A stretch of DNA of 64,000 nucleotides, from NCBI GenBank assembly GCA_030789695.1, contig JAULAV010009381.1, forward strand, positions 1 to 64,000, given 5' to 3'. The notes beneath the pieces were generated by a model that had not been told where the DNA came from, did not search any database, and saw only the letters and a list, made by a program, of their open reading frames with translations. The stretch comes from Scilla litardierei. Its lineage: Eukaryota; Streptophyta; Magnoliopsida; Asparagales; Asparagaceae. Shown piece after piece: positions 1-12,222 of the stretch. Both the position numbers and the translations under genes were made by a program. Positions within the stretch are counted from its first letter, which is position 1, and each line of letters begins with the position of its first letter.

Positions 1-3000
1 TAGAAATGGATTTTTTATTAAATGATGTGATTTTTTGGCCTAATTTTGTCTTTTTTTCTTAGTTTTCAGTTGATGGGAATCTCCCGGTTCCAAAAGATAT
101 TTTTGCATATTTTCGGAGCTCCGGGTTATTTTTTCAATTTTCTGGAAGATATGGATCGTTTTATTAAATGATATGATTTTTGGCCTAATTTTGTCTTCTT
201 TTATTTTTAAGTTGAAGAGTACGATCTCCCGGTTCCAACGGAAATTTTTGTCGATTTTTCTGAGTTAGGTGCAATTTTCTACATTTTCTTTAAGACTTGT
301 ATCCTTATATTAAATGATATGATTTTCATACTCTAATTTTGTCTTCTCTTATTTTTCAATTGAATATGGCGATCTCCCCATTCCAACGACATTTTTTCTG
401 ATTTTTCTGAGCTCGAGGTCTACATTTTTTAGACGATATGGACTTTTTATTAAATGATATGATTTTTATAACCTGAGTTTTGCTTATCATAATTTTTAGT
501 TGAAGATGACGATTTTTCGATTCCATCGGACATTTTTGCGGATTTTTCTAAGCTCCGGGTTATTTCCTCATTATCTGAATGATATGAATAGTATTAATGA
601 TATGATTTTTTGTCCTAATTTTGTTTTCTCTTATTTTACGTCGAAAATTCTGATCTCTCGGTTCCAACTGACGTTTTGCCGATTTTTATGAGGTCGGGGC
701 TATTTTCAGCATTTTCTAGAAGATAAGGATCATTTTATTAAATGATATCATCGTTGGCCTAATTTTGTCTTCTCTTATTTTTAATTTGAAGATGGTGATC
801 TCACTGTTCCAACAGACATTTTACCGATTTTTCTGATGTCGGGGCTATTTTCTGCATTTTCTGGTTGATATGGATCTTTTATTCAATGATATAATTTTTT
901 GGAATAATTGTGTCTTCTTTTATCTTTTTCGTTGAAGATATCAATCTCCTGGTTCCAACGGACATTTTTGCGGATTTTTATAAGCTCCAGACTATTTTCT
1001 ACCTTTTCTGTAGAGGTGGATTTTTAAATTAAATGATATGTTTTTTATAGCTTAATTTTTTCTTCTCTTATTTTTCAATTGAGCATGGCGATCTACCTGT
1101 TCCAATGGACATTTTTGCGTATTATTTGAGGTTGGGTACTATTTTCTATATTTTATGGAAGATATGGGTCTATATACAAAATGATATGATTTTTAGGTTC
1201 TGATTTTGTCTTCTCTTATTTTTATTGAAGATAGCAATTTCTCGGTTCTAGCAGACATTTTTTTCGATTTTTCTGAGCTCAGTGCTATTTTCTAAATTTT
1301 ATGGATGATAGGGATCTTTTTATTAAATGATATGATTTTTATCGTTTAAGTTTATTTTCTCTTATTTTTCAGTTTCAGATGGCGTCTCCCAGCTCAAACG
1401 AAAATTTTTGTGATTTTTTATGAGCTCGGGGCTATTTTCTACATTTTTCTGGAAGATATAGATTGTTTTGAAATGATTTTTGTCCTAATTTGGTCTTCTT
1501 TAATTTTTTTCGTTGAAGATGGCGACCTCTTGGTTCCAACGGACATTTTTGCGGATTCTTTAAGTTGCGTGCTATTTTCTACATTTTCTGTAAGATATGG
1601 ATCTTCATAAATGGTATCTTACATTTTCTGTAAGATATGGCTATTTTCTACATTTTCCAACGGACATCTTTATAAAAAATTTCTTCTAGTGGAAGATGAC
1701 GATCTTTTTATTGAATGATATGATTTTTTGGCCAAATTTTGTGTTCTCTTATATTTTAGTTGTTGAAGATGGCATTCTCTCGGTCGCAAAGAAAATTTTT
1801 GTGGATTTTTCCGAGCTCCAAGCTAAATCCACATTTTTAGAAGATATAGATCGTTTTATTAAATGAAATGATATTTTGGCCTAATTTTGCCTCCTCTTAT
1901 TTTCTAGTTGAAGGTTGTGATCTCATGATTCCAGTGGACATTTTTGCATATTTTTATGAGCTCCGGGCTATTTTCCAAATTTTTGAAAGATATGGATCGT
2001 TTTATTAAATGATATGATTTTTTGGCCTAATTTTGTCTCCTCTTATTTTCAAGTTGAAGATTGTGATCTCCTGGTTCTAACGAATTTTTTTGCAGATTTT
2101 TCTAAGCTCGAGATAATTTTTTTACATTTTCTAGAAGATATGGATCTTTTTTTACATTATATGATTTTTGTAGCCTAATTTAGTCTTCTCTTATTATTAA
2201 GGTGAAGATGGCGATATCCCAATTCTAACGAACATTATGGCCGATATTTCAGAGCTCGGGACTATTTTCAACATTTTCTATAAGATATGGATCTTTTTAT
2301 TTAATGAAATGATTTTTCTAGCCTAATTTTATCTTCTCTTATTTTTCAAATAATGCTGGCAATCTCCCGATTCAAACGGAAATTTTTGCAGATTATTCTG
2401 AACTCGATGCTATTTTCTACATTTTATTGTAGATATGGATCTTTTTATCAAATGATATGATTTTTATAGCCTACGTTTGTCTTCTCTTATTTTCTAGTTG
2501 AAGATGTCGTTTTCCCATTTCCAGCGAAAATTTTTGTGAATTTTTTGACCTTGGGGCTATTTTCTGTATTTTCTGGAAGATAACGATCATTTTATTAAAT
2601 GCTATGATTTTTTTGTCTAATTTGGTCCTCTTAGATTTTTCGTTGATGATGGCGATCTCCTAGCTCCTACGGATATTTTTGAGAATTTTTCTGAGCTCTG
2701 TGCTATTTTCTGTAGTATCTGGAAGACATTGGTTGTTTTATTAAATGATATGATATTTTTGCCTAATTTTGTCTTCTCTGTTTTTCGTTAAATTTTGCGC
2801 TCTCATGATTTCGACATATATTTTTGCGGATTTTTCTGAGCTCGAGGATATTTTCTATATTTTATGGAAAATAAGAATCTTTATATTAAATGATATGATT
2901 TTTATTGCCTAATTCTGTCTTCTCTTAGTTTTAAGTTGAACATAGCGATCCCCCGGTTCTAACTGACATTTTCGCGAATTTTCTGACCATTGTGCTATTT

Positions 3001-3551
3001 TTTTATTTTATGGAAGATATGGATGTTTTAATTAAATGATATGATTTTATAGCTTAAGTTTGTCTTCTATTATTTTTAAGTTGAAGATGGTGATCCAGGT
3101 TCCAACAGACATTTTTGCTGATTTCTCTGAGCTTAGGGATATTTTCTACATTTTATGGAAGATATGGAGCTTTTTATTAAATGATATGATTTTAATAACC
3201 AAAGTTTGTTTTCTTTTATTTTCCAATTGAAGATGTGGATCTTTAAATTGAATGGTATGATTTTTTATTGCCTAAATATGTCTTCTCTTATTTTTCAGTT
3301 GAACATAGCGATCTCCCGGTTCTATAGGTCATTTTTTGAAGATTTTCTGAGCTTCGTGCTATTTTCTTTATTTTATGGAAGATATGGATCTTTTTATTAA
3401 ATGATAAGATTTTTATAGCTTAAATTTTTTCTATTATTTTTAAGTTGAAGATGAAGATCTCCCGGTTCCAACGGACATTTTTTATGGAATTTTCTGAGCT
3501 CAGGGATGTTTTCCATGTTTTCTGGAATATATGGATTGTTTTATTAACTGA
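1..3551 (+). repeat. Satellite A tandem array, left block
   Basis: An AT-rich tandem array of diverged units about 145 bases long (spacings of 140 to 148 measured between successive copies of the ggttccaacg core). Each unit runs in the order attaaatgatatgattttt, ggcctaattttgtcttctc, cagttgaagatggcgatctc, ggttccaacggacattttt, gcggatttttctgagctc, then gctattttctacattttctg. About 24 units are present. Short open frames inside it are by-products of the repeated unit and drift between copies. I see no gene. The same unit reappears at 5000-5780 and, inverted, at 60136-64000. Confidence 0.93.
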
Positions 3552-4836
3552 CTAGTCATAACCCGTGCCTGCGGACATGGTTCAATTAAGATTTCCCCCC
3601 GCAAAATCTTTGTTCCCCAAAAAATTATGTTCATAGTCAAAATTGTGCGGAACAACAAATTAGCGTAAAAATATTTAGCAACACAGACGCATTTGGCACG
3701 TAACAACAAATTCGACGTGGACGCCTTTGGCGCAGAACAACAAATTAGTGTAAAAAAATTTAGCGGCGCGGGCGCCTTTGGCGCGGGCAATTATTCTTAT
3801 ATTATTGCTAAATGCATCAAAGAGCAGGTGGGCCCCGTGTTGAGGAAGAGACCATTCGATCTGCAGCAGCATTTGATCTGCAGTATTAATTGCAAGTTAG
3901 CGTTTTCCCCCAAATGCATTAATTTTGTGCACTTTGCTATTTTTCAGAAATTTTCATTTTCCAAAAACTTTCATTTCCCTAAAACTTTCATTTACCCACT
4001 CCTCGTTTCCCCAAAAACTTTTATTTCTCTATAAATGTTTTCCCTCCAAAACTTTCCACTATATCTCATCTCAACCATTCATTTCTCAAGATTAAATCTC
4101 AACCTTTCTTCTATCAATCCTTTTGTCCTAGTCAGATTGTCCTAGTCAGCCCTAGAATTCAAAAAAGGTTGTCAAATGTAATATAGATGTAAATTGGGAT
4201 TGATTTGTTTCTTGACTTCCAATTAATTTCATATAGTAATCTATTTGAAAAAAGGTGTTGGCATATCTTAATGATATCCATGCACACATTGGAGCAATCC
4301 TTTTTATATCCACCTTTGTAGTTGGAATGAGTAGAAATATAAAAAAGAAGATTTGTTGTAGGACGTACATCCAGAAATAAGTCAGACTCATGCTTTGGGA
4401 TTCATGTTTCTTAATGATATCCCTGCACACATTGGAGCAATCCTTTTTATTTTTTGATGTATTATTCGAACCCCACAATAAAATTAAACAGAGATATAGT
4501 CCACCATCCAATTTCTGTTCTGAGCAAGTGATAAATTTTCAAATGGCAGGCGCCATATGAATTTTTTTGAATAAAGGGTATTGAAAGTTGCGCTTTCCAA
4601 AGTTTGTTGCCAATTTCAAAAAGGGTTTCAATTTAAGGGCTGTGTTTTTTTGGTTTAAGTCCTGATGATGACAATTTATTTTTGGGTTTAAGGGCTGATG
4701 ATGCCACTTTCAAAAAAGAAAAGCTTTTGTGTTCTCCCAACAAAGTTCCCTCCCATCCAATAAATTTCCCCCCAAAACTTGACATGACACTGCCATATAA
4801 GATAAGTTATAAATCTTCCATCAATTGTAATATAGA
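3552..4836 (-). mobile_element. Non-autonomous Helitron, about 1.3 kb
   Basis: Read on the minus strand, the element ends at 3552 with CTAG, preceded by a degenerate GC hairpin (ccgtgcctgcggacatgg on the + strand at 3562-3580 region), and the next host base is T. Its 5' end is placed at 4836, where the minus strand reads TCTATATTACAATTGATGG after a host A. Both ends match the larger Helitron at 44482-55781, including a 3' subterminal minisatellite (aacaacaaattagcgt and aacaacaaattcgacg units at 3650-3790) and a G-rich 5' domain near 4735-4790. The element sits in satellite A. It has no Rep/helicase coding. An alternative 5' end with the same TCTATATTACA start lies at 4187, so the right boundary is less sure than the left. 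Confidence 0.65.
4263..4455. repeat. Internal direct duplication in the small Helitron
   Basis: A segment of about 40 bases containing gcacacattggagcaatcc occurs at about 4268-4306 and again at about 4410-4450, roughly 143 bases apart and nearly identical. It lies inside the minus-strand Helitron. Its origin is unknown; neither copy gives a recognisable protein. Confidence 0.7.
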
Positions 4837-4999
4837 TATCAGAGAATGCGAAATTAGGCCAAAAAATGTCTGTTGGAACTGGGAAATCGCCATCTTCAAC
4901 TGAAATATAAGAGAAGACAAAATTCGAAACAGGAAAATCACCATTTTCATCTTTAAAAATGTCTGTTGTAACCGGGATATTGCCATCTTCAACTGAAAA
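4837..4999 (-). repeat. Inverted fragment of satellite A
   Basis: This stretch reads as satellite A on the minus strand: gaaattaggccaaaaaatg, tgttggaactgggaaatcgc and catcttcaactgaaa are reverse complements of the flanking units. It is shorter than two full units and has internal deletions. The orientation switches back to + at about 5000, so the rearrangement sits exactly beside the Helitron. Confidence 0.75.
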
Positions 5000-5780
5000 G
5001 ATTTTTATATATCATTTTCTGAGCATGGTTCAATTTTATACATTTTCTGATAGATATGTATTTTTTTTTATTAATTGATGTGATTTTTCTATACTAAATT
5101 ATCTTCTCTTATTTTTCCAGTTGAAGATGACGATCGTTTTATTAAATGATATAATTTTTGGGCTAATGTTGTCTTCTCTTATATTCCAGTTGAAGGTGGC
5201 GATCACCCGGTTCCAACAGAGATTTTTGCGGATTTTTCTAAGCTTCGGCCTATTTTCCACATTTTTGGAAGATATGGATCATTTTATTAAATGATATGAT
5301 ATTTTAGCCTAATTTTGTCTTCTCTTATTTTTTCAATTGAAGATTGTGATCTCTCGGTTCCAACGACCATTTTTGTGGATTTTTCTGATCTTGGATTATT
5401 TTTTACATTTTCTGGAAGATATGGATCTTTTTATTACATTATACGATTTTGGTACCATAATTTTGTTTTCTCTTAGTTGTCAGTTGAAGATGGCGATTTC
5501 TCGATTCCAAAGGACATTTTGGTCGATATTCCTGAACTCTGGACCATTTTCTACATTTTCCGTAAGATATGGATCTTTTTAATAAATGATATGATTTTTC
5601 TAGCCTAATTTTGTCTTCTTTTATTTTTCAATTGATGATGGTGATGTCCCGGTTCCAAAGGTAATTTTTTGCGAATTTTTTTTGAACTCGAGGCTATTTT
5701 CTACATTTTATTGTAAATTTGGATTTTTTATTAAATGATATGATTTTTATAGCCTACATTTGTCGTCTCTTATTTGTCGT
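5000..5780 (+). repeat. Satellite A tandem array, second block
   Basis: About five more diverged units of the 145-base satellite, in the same orientation as 1-3551. The block ends abruptly near 5778, where cttatttgtcgtaagtgccc joins satellite B. Confidence 0.9.
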
Positions 5781-8362
5781 AAGTGCCCAAATTTCGGTCG
5801 CTTGATGCCCAGAATGGCTGATAACAGGGACTGCCAGAGTAGTAAAATTCCTTAATTCGATGTTCGCAGCAACCATGGGGCCATCATCCCCATCGAAATC
5901 TTATGGGATGTCCTCGAAACTATCTCCCCTTCACATAGAACCCACGGACCGTCCTTATTTGGCCTCTAATTTCCCGCAACCCCTTCGAAATCCATCCGTG
6001 TCCCAGAAATAGTTAACTATGTCATTGCGTGTGTATTGAACCCTTGAGTGGATGGTGATGCACTGTGGATGTCGTAAGAAGCAAGATTTCGGTCGCTTGA
6101 TGCCCGGAATGGCCGATAACCAGGGCTGCCAGAAATAGTAAAATTCTTTCAACCCCATGTTCGCAGCAACCGTGGGGTCATCATATCAATCGAAATCTCA
6201 TGGGAAGTCCTGGAAACCACATCCGCTTCACATAAAACCCATGGACCCTCCTAATTTGGCTTCTTATTTCCATACAACGCCTACGAAATCCGTGCAAGTC
6301 ACAGAAATCGTTAAATATGGAAATTGCCTGTGTATTGAACCCATGAGTGGATTCTTATAATTTTCGCAAGGAAAGCGATGATGATGCACCATCGATGTCG
6401 TAGGACCCAAGATTTCTGTCGTTTGATGCCCGGATTGGTCGATAACCGGGGCTGCCAGAAATAGTAAAATTCTTCAACCCGTTGTTCGCAGCAACCGTGG
6501 GATCATCATCCAAATCGAAATATCATGGGAAGTCCTGGAAACTATATCCTCTTCACATTGAACCCACGGATTCAGCTCATTTGGCCATTTATTTTCCCAC
6601 GACGCCTATGAAATACGTGCGAGTCCCAGAATTCGTTAAATATGGAACTTGCATGTGTATTGAACCTGTGAGTGGATTCTTATAATTTTCCCAAGGAAAG
6701 CGATGGTCATACATTATCAATGTCGTAGGAGCCCAGATTTCGATCGTTTGATGCCCAAATTGGCCGATAGCCGGTGCTTCCAGAAATAGTAAAATTCTTC
6801 TACCCGATGTTCGCAGCAACCGTAGGGTCATCATCCCAATCGAAATCTCATGGGAAGTCCTAAAAACTACATCCGCTTCATATAGAACCCAGGGACCCTC
6901 CTCATTTGGCCTCTTATTTTCCTACAACGCCTACGAAATCCGTGCGAGTCCTAGAAATTGTTAAATATGGAAATTGCATGTGTATTGAACCCGTGAATGG
7001 ATTCTTATAATTTTCCCATGGAAAGCGATGGTGATGTACTATTGATGTCGCAAGAGCCAAGATTTCGGTCGCTTGATGTCTGTAATGGCCGGTAGCCAGG
7101 GCTGCCAGAAATAGTAAAATTCTTCAACTAGCTGTTCGCAGCAATTGTGTCGTCATCATCCCAATCGAAATCTCTTGGGGAGTCATCGAAACTACATCCG
7201 CTCCACATAGAACCCGCTGACCCTCCTCATTTGGCCTCTTATTTTCCCACAATGCCTACGAATTCCGTGCGAGTCCCAGAAATCGTTAAATATGGAAGTT
7301 GCCTATGTATTAAACCCGTGAGTGGATTCTTATAATTTACCTAAGGAAAGAGATGGTGATGCACCATCGATGTCGTAGGAGCCAAGATTTCTGTCGTTTG
7401 ATGCCCGGATTGGCCGATAGTCAGGACTGCCAGAAATAGTAAAATTCTTCAACCCACTGTTCGCAGCAACCGTGGGGTCATCATTCATATCGAAATCTCA
7501 AGGGAAGTCCTCGAAACAATCTCCCCTTCACAATGAACTCACGGACCGTCCTTATCTGGCCTCTAATTTCCCACAACGCCTTCGAAATCCGTGCGAGTCC
7601 CAGAAATAGTTAAATATGGCATTGCCGATGTATCGAACCATTGAGTGGATTCTAGTAATTTTCACTTGTAAAGCGACGATGATGCAATATGGATGTCGTA
7701 AGAGCCAAGATTTCGGTCACTTGATACCCGAAATGGCTGATAACAGGGGCTGCCAGAAGTAGTAAAATTCTTCAATTCGATGTTCGCAGCAACCGTGGGG
7801 TCCTCATTCAAATTGAAATCTCCTGAAAAGTCCTGGAAATTACCTCCTCTTCACATTGAATCCACGGATTCAACTCATTTGGCCACTTATTTTCCCACAA
7901 CGCCTACGAAATCCGTGTGAGTCTCAGAATTCGTTAAATATGGAACTTGCCTATGTATTGAACCCGTGAGCGAATTCGTTTGATGCCCGGATGGGCCGAT
8001 AGCCGGTGCTGCCGGAAATAATAAAATTCTTCAACCCGATGTTCGCAGCAATAATAGGAAGTCCTGGAAACTATCCCCTCTTCACATTGAACCCACGGAT
8101 TCAGCTCATTTGGCCACTTATTTTGCCACAATGCCTACGAAATCCGTGTGAGTCCCAGAAATCTTTAAATATGGAATTGCCTTTCCATTGAACCCGTGAG
8201 TGGATTATTATAATTTTCCCATGGAAAGCGATGGTGATGTACTATTGATGTCGTAAGAGCCAAGATTTCGGTCCCTTGGAGTTTGGAATTATCGATAACC
8301 GGGGCTGCCAGAAATATTAAAATTCTTCAACCCGCTGTTTGTAGCAATCGTGGCATCATCAT
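5781..8362 (+). repeat. Satellite B tandem array, left block
   Basis: A second, unrelated satellite with units of about 325 bases. Successive copies of the atttcggtcgcttgatgccc segment start at about 5791, 6086, 6412, 6737, 7062, 7386 and 7710, then two shortened copies follow. Other unit landmarks are gttcgcagcaaccgtggggt, cgaaatctcatgggaagtcc, cgcctacgaaatccgtgcga and gatggtgatgcaccatcgat. At least two monomer subtypes occur (tggattcttataattttccc versus tggattctagtaattttcac). Small open frames beginning MFAATVGSS recur because the unit recurs. I see no support for a gene. The array is cut at 8362 by the SIRE-like retroelement and resumes at 26402. Confidence 0.93.
8358..8362. repeat. Target site duplication ATCAT (left copy)
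   Basis: The five bases immediately before TGTTGGATCT at 8363 are ATCAT, the same as the five bases after the outer LTR end at 26396. Satellite B sequence continues across the two copies. Confidence 0.93.
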
Positions 8363-10003
8363 TGTTGGATCTGGATCCTAACCTAGAGGGGGGGGGGTGA
8401 ATAGGCTTATAAAAATAATTCGTGCAACCCACGAATAAGCACACGCAGTTATAGCAGTAACAGGGTAAATAAAAAGCAGACACAGAGTACACAGCAGATT
8501 TACCCTGGTTCGGTCGACCCTTCGACCTACTCCAGCCCCAAAGCAGATACTAGTATTGAATAGTGCAATAGGTACAAAACCACAAGTTACAGCACGCTCA
8601 TAGCACCCTCTATGTCTCTACACTCGCCAGGCTCTTAGTACCCCACACACAGTGTTTCCTCTCACTATTAATCCTAGTAACGCTTTCTACCAGCTAGTCC
8701 CAAACTAGCTGGGTCCCACTTGTCTAGCTCCAACTAGACAAGTCCCAAAATAGTCCCTGAAAAATAGGTAAAGTTTCCCCTACAGAGAACGTTACACTAA
8801 GACACGAAAATAAAGAGTAAAAGGTTTAGAAATGCTCAGTTCGTGTCCGTGTAGGCGTCTCTGTCAATCAGCGCATCGTCAGCTCCAATCTGACGCAAAC
8901 GGTGTCTCAATCCGACTCCTGGATGTCAAGTTGTGCACTGGTCTGTGCATAAAGCAATTGCAGTTCAAAACAAATTAATTTCTGTCTGTACGCACAGCAA
9001 CTCCCTTTAACTTGGCCACATCAGCCTTTAAAATTCGTGCTTCAGCCTTTTTATGCTTCAACAAACTCAAGATCATGCAGTCGCCAGATTAAATCTCCGT
9101 CATTGATTTATTTCTCGTTCGTTTCGATCTCATAGCGGTTGTCCCCCCCCACGTCAACTTGAAAATATTTCGCTTCGTCTCGATCTCCTCGTTACACCTA
9201 GGGCATGCAGGCGAATTTGTTTTTGTCGATGGCGGAGGATCGACGGTAGACTCCGATGAGCAGAAGGATGGTCGAACACTCCACGGCGACTTCGACTTCG
9301 AGGCGACGTTATCTCATTTCGTGCAGAGGCGATCTCTCGTCGGCAACGTCTTCCTAGGGCAGCAATGACAGCTTGAAGGCACAGCAACGGCAGCGACGAG
9401 CTTCACCTCGACGTGCAACGGTTCTGGGTTAGTCCTCCGCCTGTTTGCCTTCGACAGCGAGGCACCGACGCTCTGTTCTTTCTCTCTGAATGTTTGGGTA
9501 TGCAAGCGGTAGCCTCTTCGTTCAGCTCGACTTCGGTGAACTCTGGTGGCAGTCTCCAATTTATTTTTCAACGGTGACAGCGGCTACCCTCTTCGATGAT
9601 GAAGCTTTGACTGCAGCAGTGCTTCACGGCGATGGCGGCGATCAAGTCACGGCGACGACGAAGAGCTTTTCGATTTTGACGGCGATCTCTCTGACTCGAC
9701 AGCACTCCGACGTCTCCTTGGTAATGATGAATGGCGGCGACTTCTTCTTCGAGATGGCGTCTTCCTGTTTCGTTTTGCAGCAGCAGCAACGACAACTTCT
9801 TCGGCCCTTCGTCTTGGTGTCCGCGTAATACTTCCCCTGCGAATCTCTCACCAAGCTCCTCTCGGATGGTGATGGGGACGACGACGACGACAAGAACGCC
9901 GGAGACAGCTTCGGTCGACTGCAGCATCGAGAGCACGAGTTCCTCTGGCCTTGGGAGATGTAGGAGTAGCTCGGAATGATATTTGCGTGAAGCTCTCCTT
10001 TTT

Positions 10004-10010
<7 letters not shown>

Positions 10011-10041
<31 letters not shown>
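10011..10041. repeat. CT dinucleotide microsatellite
   Basis: An uninterrupted run of ctctct inside the LTR. The matching place in the partner LTR, near 25704-25716, has only a short run. This accounts for most of the 25-base length difference between the two LTRs. Confidence 0.9.
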
Positions 10042-10044
<3 letters not shown>

Positions 10045-10168
10045 ATCTCTCTTTCTCTCCCTAGATCTCTCTCTCTTTCTCTCTGATGTTGCGTAGTTAT
10101 GAGTTGGAGAAGAGAGATGAGCGGCCTTCTTGGGATTTTCCGCAACCCTAGATCTCTCTAATATGTTC

Positions 10169-10177
10169 CCTTATATA
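10169..10177 (-). promoter_or_regulatory. Possible LTR TATA box
   Basis: The minus strand reads TATATAAGG, about 550 bases into the LTR in element sense. The same site is kept in the other LTR near 25842. A competing TATA-like site (CCTATATAAG on minus) lies at 10385-10394, so which one works is open. Confidence 0.35.
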
Positions 10178-10384
10178 GGGAAGGCTAGGGTAGCTCGGGG
10201 ATGCGGCTTGAAGCAATCGGATGCAGCAAAGAGGAGGGTTTAATATTTGAACTAGGTTTTTATTTTTGAACCTTTCAGCACACACGTTTAAATTTGTAGC
10301 CCCTCTATTTTTTGTTGCAGCACAAATATTGTGGCCTTTCTTTCTTGGAGTTTTTTGCACGCTTCTTCCCTCTTGATACGAGAA

Positions 10385-10394
10385 CTTATATAGG
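10385..10394 (-). promoter_or_regulatory. Alternative LTR TATA box
   Basis: The minus strand reads CCTATATAAG, about 335 bases into the LTR in element sense, with an identical copy in the partner LTR near 26057. It is a good TATA match, but there is no direct evidence of transcription start. Confidence 0.35.
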
Positions 10395-10725
10395 ATGTGG
10401 ACTAGGGTTTTTGGGGTTTGTAGAATGATTAGGAAGAGTCCCTCGAATCAAGGGATTTGACACACCATAGGGATAAGAATGGGAATAGATTGGGTGTTTG
10501 AATAGGAGTAGGATAGAGGACAATCTTTCTAATTCATTTGGCCAAATCTCTCCTCCATTGACCAAGTCCAACTTTGCTCTCCATTGACCAAGTTCAACTT
10601 CTTTGCACACACACTTCCTCCAAATAGCGAGGGACGTAATCCTGAAACACACTAAACACACACGTCATATATAACGACACGTTTGTCATCATCGAACCAA
10701 GATACTAGATCGTTGCTTCCAACAA

Positions 10726-10739
10726 TCTCCCCCTTTTGG
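10726..10739 (-). promoter_or_regulatory. Polypurine tract of SIRE-like element
   Basis: The minus strand reads CCAAAAGGGGGAGA directly inside the LTR that begins at 10724. This is the expected place and composition for the plus-strand primer of reverse transcription, and it fixes the element on the minus strand. Confidence 0.85.
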
Positions 10740-12222
10740 TGATGTATCCATAAAAGATTTGATCAATAAGTATGAGTGTGTGAAGTGTGTTGAAGGGTGT
10801 AATGCAATACGAATCATGGAATGAGACATTCAAGAATTACAACATAGCAAGCACAACATTATAACAAATATAAAAGCATGCTCCCCTTCTCCCAAGCTCC
10901 CCCTTCAACAATTATTCAAGTATGTTTCATGCTCCCCTTTCAACAAAAAATAATACCCTTTCAACAAATAATACCCGACATCAAATCTGTCAAATCTTTT
11001 CTTTCTCCCCCTTTGTAATCACCAAAAGTGAATGAATGAAGTCACAAAAGTATTCCATGCAAAAATAAATCATTATTAAATTTGGCGTGCAATTTGCATG
11101 AGTTTTCCACAATCCAAGCTCATAGGATTTCATAACAAGACTTCTCCACCTTAGTGTAAGTGTAGTGATATAGACAATAAAGTACAAGAGGAGATTCAAT
11201 TTCAGAAAATCAACCAAATCAATCCACATTTTCCAATTTTTCATGACTATCACTAGGATTGATTTTTCCCACCTCATCAAAGATGAGTTCAAGTTACCAT
11301 ACCCCAAAACATAGCCTAAAAGGACTTTTAAATGTGGGGTGGCATTGCTTGACGAGTTATATACACCAACGCTAATGATTACCCATGTAGCATAAGTTGG
11401 ATACTCGTGGGTTGTGTATTAGCCATGAAGTGTATTCATTTTTTATACGGAGCAATTTTCATATATATATATATAGAGAATAATGGCTATCATACGCCAT
11501 ATGAGATAGGCTCTCATACGCCCTCTCACATAAAGCAACCAAGTACAAGCTCACATGGGCTTGTACTTGGTTGTACTTGGTTGCTTTATGTGAGAGGGCG
11601 TATGAGAGCCTATCTCATATGGCGTATGATACCCATTAATCCCATATATATATATATACATATATTTCATTTGCGATTCTTTTGTGCTCAATTTTGATTC
11701 ATGGCTAAACACTTCATATCCCTTAGAAAATTCAGAAATTAATCATTCCTACATTCACTTTCCATTATTCTTCAAAAAGTCTCCAAAAGCACTAAAAAGT
11801 CAATTATCGTGAAAGTGCAAATGTAGGTGTAGAAGTCAAATTTGAAATTTATGAGACGTGTCATGGCTACTAAAAAGAGAACAACATGTTCATGTAGCTA
11901 CAACAATAATGAATTAACTTCTACACGGTATAGATTTGATCATTCATACAATACCACTTAAGATAAATCATAAAGGGTATTCTTTTAAGCACATTTTTTT
12001 TATTTTTGGTTTTTCAATTTTTTTTTCAGAAATAAAAACATTAAAAATCATGCAAGCAAACACACAAAATAAAATAAAAACAAGAACACAACACGATCTA
12101 TGAAGGTATGCAATGAAATGTAAAGAGTGATAAAAATTATACCTTCTCGTCACTATTTGACGAAGGAGCTAGAAATAGAATGAGACTTTAAAAATTTGCT
12201 CCTCGCCAAACCTCCATCACAC
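10740..12222 (-). other. Non-coding internal region between gag and polypurine tract
   Basis: About 1.5 kb between the end of gag and the polypurine tract, where pol would lie in an autonomous copia element. It is AT-rich with many stops in all frames and shows no protease, integrase, RT or RNase H motif. A palindromic repeat occupies 11482-11637. The rest holds nothing I can identify. Confidence 0.7.
11482..11637. mobile_element. Palindromic foldback/MITE-like hairpin
   Basis: Two arms of about 70 bases are near-perfect inverted repeats: tatcatacgccatatgagat on the left and atctcatatggcgtatgata on the right, with a short central loop (tcacatgg). The right arm carries one extra copy of ttgtacttgg. 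TA runs flank both sides (11462-11475 and 11644-11659), so the target site duplication cannot be fixed. There is no coding capacity. Confidence 0.75.

Larger units (their letters stand above)
8363..10724 (-). repeat. LTR of SIRE-like element (3' LTR in element sense)
   Basis: 2362 bases, TGTTGG to CCAACA, with an almost collinear partner at 24060-26396. It differs most clearly in a long CT run at 10011-10041 that is much shorter in the partner. A GC-richer block at about 9150-9980 has codon-like CGA/GCGG composition, with frames open on both strands in both LTR copies (for example minus 9568-9936, 122 residues). These frames resemble no family I recognise. Confidence 0.93.

Noticed and set aside
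1..3500. Short frames such as MKMTIFRFHRTFLRIFLSSG repeated through satellite A
   Set aside because: They follow the repeat unit, are broken differently in each copy and exist only because the unit recurs.
4180..4190. Alternative 5' end of the small Helitron at 4187
   Set aside because: It has the same TCTATATTACA start, but the sequence up to 4836 contains the G-rich 5' domain shared with the large Helitron, so 4836 is preferred. The choice is not certain.
6157..8191. Recurrent MFAATVGSS frames in satellite B
   Set aside because: They repeat with the 325-base unit; ends and starts vary and there is no codon bias or domain.
5781..8362. CRISPR-like regular array
   Set aside because: Units are 325 bases and wholly repeated with no unique spacers, in plant DNA; this is a satellite.
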